From the NCBI GenBank assembly GCA_963974645.1, contig CAXBEA010000163.1:1-5607 (forward strand): 5,607 nt of DNA, read 5' to 3'. Positions within the stretch are counted from its first letter, which is position 1. The number at the start of each line of letters is the position of its first letter. This document shows positions 1-5,607 of this stretch, piece by piece. Source of the DNA: Motiliproteus sp963974645 (GTDB taxonomy: Bacteria > Pseudomonadota > Gammaproteobacteria > Pseudomonadales > Balneatricaceae). Both the position numbers and the translations under genes were made by a program. The notes below the pieces were generated by a model. The model was not told the DNA's origin. It did no database searches and saw only the letters and a list, made by a program, of their open reading frames with translations.

Positions 1-778
1 GGTAGTCTTCAAGCTGAGCCAGAGCGGCGATAGACAGGCCCGCATCTGGTTGCTGACAGTGCTCCAAATCGATCACTGCCAACGCCTCGCACAACCGCTG
101 CGCATCGGCGCTGTTAGCCGCACTCAACCCCAGCGAAGAGACAGCTCCAGGCCAACGCTGCTTAAGCAGCGGCATCACCTGCGCGCGTAGATAGTTACGA
201 TCGTGAACAGGATCCAGATTACTCGGATCATCGATCCAGGTTAACTGCCGATCGGCAGCGAAGCGCGCCAGACTCTGGCGCGGACAGTCCAGCAGCGGCC
301 GAAGCAACCGCCCCCGACCGAGCGGTCGACTGCTAGGCATCGATGCCAACCCCCGCACACCACTGCCGCGCATCAACCGCAGCAGCAAGGTTTCCGCCTG
401 ATCATCGGCATGATGCCCCTGCAGCAGCAGATCGCCGCTTTCCAACAGCGACTGAAACACTCGGTAGCGGGCGATACGGGCTTGATTTTCCAGACTACCA
501 CCCGGCCCAACCGAGACGGTACGCAGCGCCAAGTCCACCCCCAGCTGATCGCAGCTTGACTGGCAGTGCCGCGCCCAGTCATCGGCCTGAGGATGAAGCC
601 CATGATGGACATGCACCGCCTTGAGTCGTCCTTCAGCATTGAGCCCAGCATCAAGCGCCAGCTGCAGCAGCACCCGCGAATCCAGACCGCCACTGTAGGC
701 GATCCAGATCGCGCCGGTGGGATTATCCACAGCGACCTGGGCCAATCGGTCGATTAAAACGTCGGGGGGTAGAATCAT
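1..778 (-). CDS. tilS: tRNA(Ile)-lysidine synthetase TilS, 3'-truncated by window edge
   Basis: TilS is a cytoplasmic ATP-dependent enzyme that attaches lysine to C34 of the CAU anticodon of a minor tRNA-Ile. This switches its codon from AUG to AUA and its charging from Met to Ile. The first 259 codons are visible and the C-terminal tRNA-binding domains lie beyond base 1. Seen in the translation: the PP-loop ATP-pyrophosphatase motif SGGLDS at residues 29-34, HVHHGL at 56-61, HHADDQAET at 122-130, the following RLMRGSGVRGL segment, and DRNYLR at 193-198. All are TilS family hallmarks in the right order. The ATG at 778 is chosen because it leaves the usual short N-terminal helix (VLIDRLAQV) before the PP-loop. 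TTG at 787-785 and GTG at codon 17 are possible but less likely starts. No Shine-Dalgarno sequence precedes the ATG. The gene lies 42 bp after accA, behind a terminator. Identification is firm; expression control is inferred. Confidence 0.95.
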   Translation of the reverse strand, partial: MILPPDVLIDRLAQVAVDNPTGAIWIAYSGGLDSRVLLQLALDAGLNAEGRLKAVHVHHGLHPQADDWARHCQSSCDQLGVDLALRTVSVGPGGSLENQARIARYRVFQSLLESGDLLLQGHHADDQAETLLLRLMRGSGVRGLASMPSSRPLGRGRLLRPLLDCPRQSLARFAADRQLTWIDDPSNLDPVHDRNYLRAQVMPLLKQRWPGAVSSLGLSAANSADAQRLCEALAVIDLEHCQQPDAGLSIAALAQLEDY

Positions 779-784
779 CGCGTA

Positions 785-814
785 CAACAGAAAAGGGCAC
801 CCGCGGGTGCCCTT
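785..814 (-). terminator. Rho-independent terminator between accA and tilS
   Basis: Read on the minus strand, a perfect inverted repeat (arms AAGGGCACC and GGTGCCCTT, loop CGCG, bases 814-793) is followed by a T-rich run TTTTCTGTT. This is the classical intrinsic terminator layout for transcripts leaving accA, whose stop codon is only 6 bp before the hairpin. On the plus strand the hairpin is not followed by Ts, so it should work in the minus direction only. It ends about a dozen bases before the tilS start codon, so it separates tilS from the dnaE-accA transcript, fully or partly. Confidence 0.85.
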
Positions 815-820
815 AGTGAA

Positions 821-1771
821 TCAGTTGATGCCGTAAGACATCAGCCGCTCGTAGCGCCGGTGCAACAGGGCATCAACATCCAACTCATCCAACTGATCCA
901 AAGCCGCTAATAGCTGGGTCTTCAATGAGGTCGCCATCAACTCGCGGTCGCGATGTGCGCCGCCCAGCGGCTCTTTAACAACGACATCGACCAGACCCAG
1001 CTCGTGCAACCGTGCCGAGGTAATACCCATCGCTTTAGCCGCATCCGAAGCTCGGTCGGCACTCTTCCAGAGGATAGACGCACAGCCCTCGGGAGAGATC
1101 ACCGAATAGGTGCCGTATTGAAGCATCAGCAACTTATCGCAGACCCCAATAGCCAAGGCTCCGCCCGAACCACCCTCGCCAACAACGGTAGAGATAACCG
1201 GAACCTTCAGGCGCGACATCACCGCCAGGTTGAAAGCGATCGCCTCGCTCTGGCCGCGCTCTTCGGCACCAATGCCAGGGTACGCTCCCGGGGTATCAAT
1301 AAAGGTCATGATCGGCATCTTAAACCGCTCGGCCATCTCCATCAGCCGCAGCGCTTTACGGTAGCCCTCGGGACGCGGCATACCAAAATTACGCCGCACC
1401 TTCTCTTTGGTCTCGCGTCCTTTCTGGTGTCCGATCAGCATCACCGGACGCCCGTCGATACGGCCTATGCCACCGACAATAGCAGCGTCGTCGGCATAGT
1501 GACGGTCACCGTGCAGCTCATCAAAGTCATCAAAAATAAGTTCGGCATAGTCCAGGGTGTAGGGACGCTTAGGATGGCGGGCAATCTTAGCAACCTGCCA
1601 GGCGGTAAGATCGGCAAAGATCTTCTCGGTCAAGCCGACGCTTTTCTGCTCAAGTTTGTCAATCTCCTCACCTATATTCAGGTCGCTGCTCTGCCCCACC
1701 GTGCGCAGCTCTTCAATCTTTGCTTGCAGCTCGGCGATAGGCTGCTCGAAATCCAAATAATTAGGGTTCAT
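821..1771 (-). CDS. accA: Acetyl-CoA carboxylase carboxyltransferase, alpha subunit AccA
   Basis: AccA pairs with AccD to form the carboxyltransferase that moves the carboxyl group from biotin on AccB to acetyl-CoA. The product is malonyl-CoA, in the committed step of fatty acid synthesis in the cytoplasm. The protein has 316 residues (E. coli AccA has 319) and matches that family throughout. It has the N-terminal LDFEQPIAEL helix at 6-15, RHPKRPYTLDY at 65-75, GHQKGRETKEK at 114-124, FGMPRPEGYRKALRLM at 129-144, IDTPGAYPGIGAEERGQSEA at 158-177, the glycine-rich GEGGSGGALAIG at 198-209 that helps form the active site in this crotonase-fold enzyme, and SPEGCASILWKSADRA at 226-241. The zinc finger belongs to AccD and is not expected here. 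The ATG is chosen because MNPNYLDFEQ aligns at the same offset as the E. coli start; the ribosome-binding site ahead of it is weak. The gene follows dnaE by 85 bp with no clear terminator, so co-transcription is likely. Its own terminator follows. Confidence 0.98.
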   Translation of the reverse strand: MNPNYLDFEQPIAELQAKIEELRTVGQSSDLNIGEEIDKLEQKSVGLTEKIFADLTAWQVAKIARHPKRPYTLDYAELIFDDFDELHGDRHYADDAAIVGGIGRIDGRPVMLIGHQKGRETKEKVRRNFGMPRPEGYRKALRLMEMAERFKMPIMTFIDTPGAYPGIGAEERGQSEAIAFNLAVMSRLKVPVISTVVGEGGSGGALAIGVCDKLLMLQYGTYSVISPEGCASILWKSADRASDAAKAMGITSARLHELGLVDVVVKEPLGGAHRDRELMATSLKTQLLAALDQLDELDVDALLHRRYERLMSYGIN

Positions 1772-1856
1772 AAGGGTCCGCTTCTGATACTAAGCCCACC
1801 CCAAACAAGGGGGTTAAGGCGGAAAAATAGGCCAAGTCTACCTTGCGATTAGTCGT
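1772..1856. other. dnaE-accA intergenic gap, no strong signal
   Basis: This 85-bp spacer holds a small inverted repeat (ACCCC at 1798-1802, GGGGT at 1810-1814, loop 7). It is not followed by a T-run in either direction, so it is not a convincing terminator. I see no good paired -35 and -10 boxes on the minus strand. The bases just ahead of the accA ATG (minus-strand AGAAGCGGACCCTT) contain only a weak Shine-Dalgarno match. The simplest reading is read-through from dnaE into accA, but a weak internal promoter cannot be excluded by eye. Confidence 0.5.
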
Positions 1857-4800
1857 TTAGCCACCATAGAGCAGCAGCACCTGCGCCTTGCCATAAAGGC
1901 GCCGCAGATCCCACAGCAATTCATCGCTGACCCGCACCTGCCACTCAGGCCCAAGCACCAGATCGGCCTGGGCAGCCTCACTCTGGTAGCGAATCCGTAC
2001 TCTCACCCCCTCGTCACTGCGATGCTGCGGCAGCCAGCTAGACAGCTGCTTGCTGATATCAACACCGGCTGACTTCAGCTCGATCTGCAGCGCCCTGGCA
2101 AAACTGCGTCGGGCATCGGCAATATCCATGGCTCGGCTACAGCGCACCTTCATCTGATCTTTATAGTCATCGAAGGAGACTTCGCCCTCAAACACCAGCA
2201 CCCGATCCTTGACGATCAGGTCCCGGCACTGATCGTACAGCTCGCCGAACAGCACCACTTCCATCCGCGCGCTGCGGTCATCCAGGGTAACCACCACCAG
2301 GGTATCGCCACGCTTGGTTTTGATCTGGCGGATATCCAGCACCAATCCAGCCATCTTCTGCTGCGTACCGCGCATGGGTTTAAGATCGACCAGGCGACTC
2401 GGGGCGAACTTACGCAGTTCCTGCTCGTATTCATCGATCGGGTGCCCGGTGACATACAGCCCCAGGGTATCCTTCTCACCCGCCAGCCGCTGCTTGTCCG
2501 ACCACTCTTCTATTCGCCCATAGGGTTCATAGGGATCATTAACGCCCTCGTGGGCCAGACTGACGTCACCGAACAGGTCAAACACCCCACTGTCCAGATT
2601 GCGCGCCTTCTGATCCGCCGCCTTGACCGCATCCGGAATCGCCGCCATCAGCACCGATCGATTCGGCCCCAGCTTGTCCAGCGCCCCGCAGCGTAGCAGC
2701 GCCTCAAGCACCCGCTTGTTGATATTCGAACCACCTACGCGCTCGCAGAAATCGAACAGGTCCGCAAAGGGGCCGCCCTGCGCACGCGCCGCCACGATGG
2801 CACCGATCGGCCCCTCGCCAACCCCTTTCACCGCGCCAAGGCCGTAGACAATCTCGCCAGCATCGTTAACGGTGAACATAAATTCACCGAAATTGACATC
2901 GGGCAGCACCAGCGCCAACCCCATCGTCCGACACTCTTCGACAAAGATCACCACCTTGTCGGTATTCTGCATATCCGATGACAGCACCGCCGCCATAAAA
3001 GGTGCTGGATAGTGGCATTTCAACCAGGCGGTCTGGTAAGACACCAATGCGTAAGCGGCGGAGTGTGATTTGTTAAACCCATAACCGGCGAACTTCTCCA
3101 CCAGATCGAAGATATTACCTGCAAGATCTGCATCGATCCCATTACCCTCACAGCCCGCCAAAAAGCCCACCCGCTGTTTGGCCATCTCTTCAGGCTTTTT
3201 CTTACCCATGGCACGACGCAACATGTCGGCCCCACCCAGGGTAAAGCCTGCCATCACCTGGGCGATCTGCATCACCTGTTCCTGGTACAGCACCACCCCG
3301 TAGGTCGGTTCCAGCACCGGCTGCAGCGGCATATATTCATAGTCAGGGTGCGGAAACGAGAGCTTGGCCCGACCGTGTTTACGGTTGATAAAGTCATCTA
3401 CCATCCCCGACTGCAGTGGCCCGGGCCGGAACAGCGCCACTAGGGCGATGATGTCCTCAAAACGGCTCGGCAGCAGCCGTTTCATCAGATCTTTCATCCC
3501 GCTGGATTCGAGCTGAAACACGGCGGTGGTATCGCCGCGCTTGAGCATCTCGTAGATCCGCGGATCCTCCAGCTCGATAGTGGTGATATCCAGCGGCGGC
3601 TCATCGGTCTTGGCTTGCAGGGCATGAATGGTTTTCAACGCCCAGTCGATGATGGTTAGGGTCCGCAGCCCAAGAAAGTCGAATTTCACCAGCCCGGCGT
3701 ATTCGACATCGTTTTTATCGAACTGGGTCACCAGACCGCCGCCAAACTCATCGCAATACAGCGGCGCAAAATCGGTCAGCTTGGTCGGTGCGATCACCAC
3801 CCCGCCCGCATGCTTGCCTACCCCCCGGGTCACGCCTTCTAGCTGCAGCGCCATATCCCAGATCTCCTGGGCCTCCTCGCTGATACTAAGAAACTCGGCT
3901 AGCGCGGGCTCGCTCTCAACCGCCTTGCCCAGCGTCATCCCCACCTCAAACGGAATCAACTTAGACAGTTTGTCGGCCAGACCAAACGCCTTACCCTGTA
4001 CCCGGGCGACGTCGCGCACCACCGCCTTGGCCGCCATGGTGCCGAAGGTGATGATCTGTGACACCGCATCGCGGCCGTAGGTCTCGGCTACGTAGTCGAT
4101 AACCCGGTCACGGCCATCCATGCAGAAGTCGATATCGAAGTCGGGCATCGATACCCGCTCAGGATTCAGAAAGCGCTCGAACAGCAGATCGTACTCAATC
4201 GGATCCAGATCGGTGATCTTCTGCGCGTAAGCCACCAAAGAACCCGCACCCGATCCCCGTCCCGGCCCCACCGGCACGCCGTTATCCTTACCCCACTGGA
4301 TAAAGTCCATGACGATCAGAAAGTAGCCGGGAAAGCCCATCTCGATAATGATCTTCAGCTCGAATTCGATACGATCGTCGTAGATCTTGCGCTTGGCCGC
4401 ATACTCAGGATCGTTACGATCGAGAATCTTCTCGAGCCGCTCCTCCAGCCCGCGCATAGAGACGTCGATGAAAAACTCATCCATGGTCATCCCGTCGGGG
4501 ATCGGATAGTTAGGCAGGTAATACTTCCCCAGCTCGATCTCAATATTGCAGCGCTTGGCGATCTCAAGACTGTTGCTCAGCGCAGAGGGAATATCAGCAA
4601 AGAGCGCACACATCTCGTCACTGGTACGGAAATACTGCTGCGCACTGTAGGTTTGCGGGCGACGGGGATCAGCCAATACCCGTCCCTGATTAATACAGAC
4701 CCGCGCCTCGTGGGCATCAAACTCCTCCGGCCGCAGGAACATCACCTCGTTGGTAGCCACAACCGGGCAATTTAACTCGCTGGCGGCACGCACACTGGCA

Positions 4801-5357
4801 TGCAGGCACTCCTCATCCTTGGGGCGACCGGTACGCTGCAGTTCAAGGTAAAAGGAATCGGGAAAAACCGCCATCCACTCTGTTAAGCGCTCAAGCCCCT
4901 CCTCGGGACGCTCACTCAGCAGCGCTGCACCAATCTCGCCCTCTTTGGCCCCCGAGAGCGCGATCAATCCTTTCGCCTTCTGTTTAATCCACTCCGGCTT
5001 GACCAGTGCCTTTTCGGCAATAATCGTCTGACCCTGCTGGTAAGCCATCGCGATCAATTCGGTCAGGTTGCGATAGCCCTCTCGGTCTTTAACCAGCAGC
5101 GTCATCCGCCGCGGTGCGGCCTTGGGATCGTCACGATTCTCAACCCAAATATCCGTCCCGCAGATCGGCTTAACCCCAGCAGCGATAGCCGCCTGATAAA
5201 ACTTGATCAGGGCATAAAAATTGGTCTGATCGGTCAGCGCAACCGCTGGCATCCCCTGCTTCGCAGCCGCAGCCGCCAACGCCTTCACCCGAACCAGGCC
5301 ATCAACAACCGAAAACTCAGAATGGACGCGCAGATGGACGAATTGACAATCAGACAT
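1857..5357 (-). CDS. dnaE: DNA polymerase III alpha subunit DnaE (replicative polymerase)
   Basis: This is the C-family catalytic subunit of the replicative polymerase, acting with the DnaQ proofreader, HolE, the clamp and the tau-containing clamp loader. It has 1166 residues (E. coli 1160) and matches DnaE1 end to end. Domains in order: PHP about 1-275; palm about 276-435 and 515-565, with PGRGSGAGS at 365-373, the catalytic pair D406 and D408 in SMPDFDIDF, and the third aspartate D560 in VKFDFLGLR; thumb between the palm halves; fingers about 565-910, with FRPGPLQSGMVDDF at 643-656 and GYGFNKSHSAAYALVSYQT at 758-776; helix-hairpin-helix segments near 841-897; OB fold about 1000-1080; and a poorly conserved C-terminal tau-binding region. 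The PHP motif reads HLRVHS (8-13), with R10 replacing a metal-binding histidine as in E. coli, so proofreading should depend on DnaQ. The likely clamp-binding motif near 925-929 reads VFDLF. In the RNxGKHAGG element, G512 replaces the usual Asn. The start aligns exactly with the E. coli MSEPRFVHLR. Confidence 0.98.
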   Translation of the reverse strand: MSDCQFVHLRVHSEFSVVDGLVRVKALAAAAAKQGMPAVALTDQTNFYALIKFYQAAIAAGVKPICGTDIWVENRDDPKAAPRRMTLLVKDREGYRNLTELIAMAYQQGQTIIAEKALVKPEWIKQKAKGLIALSGAKEGEIGAALLSERPEEGLERLTEWMAVFPDSFYLELQRTGRPKDEECLHASVRAASELNCPVVATNEVMFLRPEEFDAHEARVCINQGRVLADPRRPQTYSAQQYFRTSDEMCALFADIPSALSNSLEIAKRCNIEIELGKYYLPNYPIPDGMTMDEFFIDVSMRGLEERLEKILDRNDPEYAAKRKIYDDRIEFELKIIIEMGFPGYFLIVMDFIQWGKDNGVPVGPGRGSGAGSLVAYAQKITDLDPIEYDLLFERFLNPERVSMPDFDIDFCMDGRDRVIDYVAETYGRDAVSQIITFGTMAAKAVVRDVARVQGKAFGLADKLSKLIPFEVGMTLGKAVESEPALAEFLSISEEAQEIWDMALQLEGVTRGVGKHAGGVVIAPTKLTDFAPLYCDEFGGGLVTQFDKNDVEYAGLVKFDFLGLRTLTIIDWALKTIHALQAKTDEPPLDITTIELEDPRIYEMLKRGDTTAVFQLESSGMKDLMKRLLPSRFEDIIALVALFRPGPLQSGMVDDFINRKHGRAKLSFPHPDYEYMPLQPVLEPTYGVVLYQEQVMQIAQVMAGFTLGGADMLRRAMGKKKPEEMAKQRVGFLAGCEGNGIDADLAGNIFDLVEKFAGYGFNKSHSAAYALVSYQTAWLKCHYPAPFMAAVLSSDMQNTDKVVIFVEECRTMGLALVLPDVNFGEFMFTVNDAGEIVYGLGAVKGVGEGPIGAIVAARAQGGPFADLFDFCERVGGSNINKRVLEALLRCGALDKLGPNRSVLMAAIPDAVKAADQKARNLDSGVFDLFGDVSLAHEGVNDPYEPYGRIEEWSDKQRLAGEKDTLGLYVTGHPIDEYEQELRKFAPSRLVDLKPMRGTQQKMAGLVLDIRQIKTKRGDTLVVVTLDDRSARMEVVLFGELYDQCRDLIVKDRVLVFEGEVSFDDYKDQMKVRCSRAMDIADARRSFARALQIELKSAGVDISKQLSSWLPQHRSDEGVRVRIRYQSEAAQADLVLGPEWQVRVSDELLWDLRRLYGKAQVLLLYGG

Positions 5358-5362
5358 GAAAG

Positions 5363-5366
5363 TTCC
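5363..5366 (-). promoter_or_regulatory. Ribosome-binding site of dnaE
   Basis: On the minus strand GGAA lies five bases before the dnaE ATG (CCGGAACTTTC then ATG). It supports the ATG at 5357 as the start and is the clearest Shine-Dalgarno match among the three genes here, although it is only a partial one. Confidence 0.6.
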
Positions 5367-5389
5367 GGTCGTTATAAATAAGAGCCGTG

Positions 5390-5418
5390 ATTATAGCGGC
5401 CGAGGTATGCAGAGGTAA
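5390..5418 (-). promoter_or_regulatory. Probable sigma70 promoter of dnaE
   Basis: The minus strand has a perfect -10 hexamer TATAAT at 5395-5390. A 17-base spacer separates it from TTACCT at 5418-5413, a poor -35 box that matches TTGACA at three positions. Transcription would begin near 5383, giving a leader of roughly 25 bases before the dnaE ATG. No TGn extension precedes the -10. The box position, spacing and short leader fit a promoter for dnaE and the downstream accA; this is inference from sequence only. Confidence 0.5.
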
Positions 5419-5607
5419 GTCAGGAAGTGGAAGAAAACAGCCACACCTTTCATATCTGTCCGATCATTCAGTCTGACCTACACCGAACCATTAGCCCATG
5501 TGAAGAGTCAGCAGTAGATTAACCCCAGGGTCGAGGGGAACACATTTTCACTAAACGGGGTAGTCGGTTAGCTCCTCCACCCACTACATCTTGTGTTTCA
5601 CCAATCA
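5419..5607. other. Region upstream of dnaE with no recognisable gene
   Basis: All six frames here are interrupted by stops and no stretch resembles a protein I know. The longest open stretches are about 30-40 codons without a good start. The composition looks more AT-rich than the genes. The 3' end of rnhB, which often precedes dnaE in gammaproteobacteria, is not present. Small inverted elements occur (GTAGT and ACTAC around 5562-5585; CCCC and GGGG around 5523-5538), but none forms a strong terminator or known RNA. It could be plain intergenic DNA or the degraded edge of an element outside the window. Confidence 0.4.

Noticed and set aside
343..757. Two overlapping plus-strand open frames and a minus-strand frame of about 106 codons in the same area
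   Set aside because: They overlap the true tilS reading frame, which shows the SGGLDS and HHADDQAET motifs. Their translations are low-complexity shadows.
1798..1814. Small hairpin between dnaE and accA as a possible dnaE terminator
   Set aside because: The stem is only five base pairs with a seven-base loop, and there is no T-run after it in either direction.
953..1852. A 299-codon open frame on the plus strand, antisense to nearly all of accA
   Set aside because: It lies opposite a gene with unambiguous conservation over its full length. Its translation resembles no family I know, is rich in the residues expected from reading a conserved gene backwards, and has no promoter or ribosome-binding evidence. 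Long antisense frames are common in this base composition.
5316..5336. HLRVHS instead of HLHxHS in the DnaE PHP domain as a novel inactivation
   Set aside because: E. coli DnaE carries the same Arg at residue 10; loss of PHP metal ligands is usual for polymerases that rely on DnaQ for proofreading.
5397..5521. Plus-strand stop-free stretch of about 40 codons as a possible small protein gene
   Set aside because: It has no ATG, its GTG has an AGGAA too close to serve as a ribosome-binding site, and the 5' part overlaps the dnaE promoter region.
5519..5607. Minus-strand frame open from the window edge to a TAA at 5521-5519, as a possible C-terminal tail of an upstream gene
   Set aside because: Only 28 codons are visible, the translation is glycine- and proline-rich without any recognisable motif, and a stretch of this length is expected by chance. 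It cannot be judged without the sequence beyond the window.

Overview
This is an ordinary housekeeping segment from a gammaproteobacterium. It carries three genes, all on the minus strand, in transcription order dnaE (DNA polymerase III alpha subunit), accA (carboxyltransferase alpha subunit of acetyl-CoA carboxylase) and tilS (tRNA-Ile lysidine synthetase, cut off by the window edge). The two complete proteins align from the first residue to the last with the Escherichia coli proteins as I remember them. The direct dnaE-accA-tilS adjacency, without the extra genes that sit between accA and tilS in E. coli, is the arrangement I associate with Pseudomonas and marine Oceanospirillales-type gammaproteobacteria. 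The genus cannot be fixed from the sequence.

Layout from high to low coordinates, which is the direction of transcription: 5419-5607 is non-coding as far as I can tell, with no recognisable gene. 5390-5418 holds a plausible sigma70 promoter with a perfect TATAAT -10 box, followed by a short leader with a GGAA ribosome-binding site. dnaE occupies 1857-5357. An 85-bp gap with no convincing terminator leads to accA at 821-1771. A 42-bp gap, filled almost completely by an intrinsic terminator, separates accA from tilS, whose start is at 778.

The functions are DNA replication (dnaE), the committed step of fatty acid synthesis (accA) and decoding of AUA codons through tRNA modification (tilS). They share a transcription unit rather than a pathway. 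The sequence suggests dnaE and accA are co-transcribed and that the terminator after accA limits transcription into tilS.

I found no mobile element, CRISPR array, RNA gene or defence-like system, and no evidence for a previously undescribed system. The points most worth a second look are the terminator sitting where the tilS ribosome-binding site should be, a changed residue in the presumed sliding-clamp-binding motif of DnaE, and the unexplained block upstream of dnaE where many gammaproteobacteria have rnhB.
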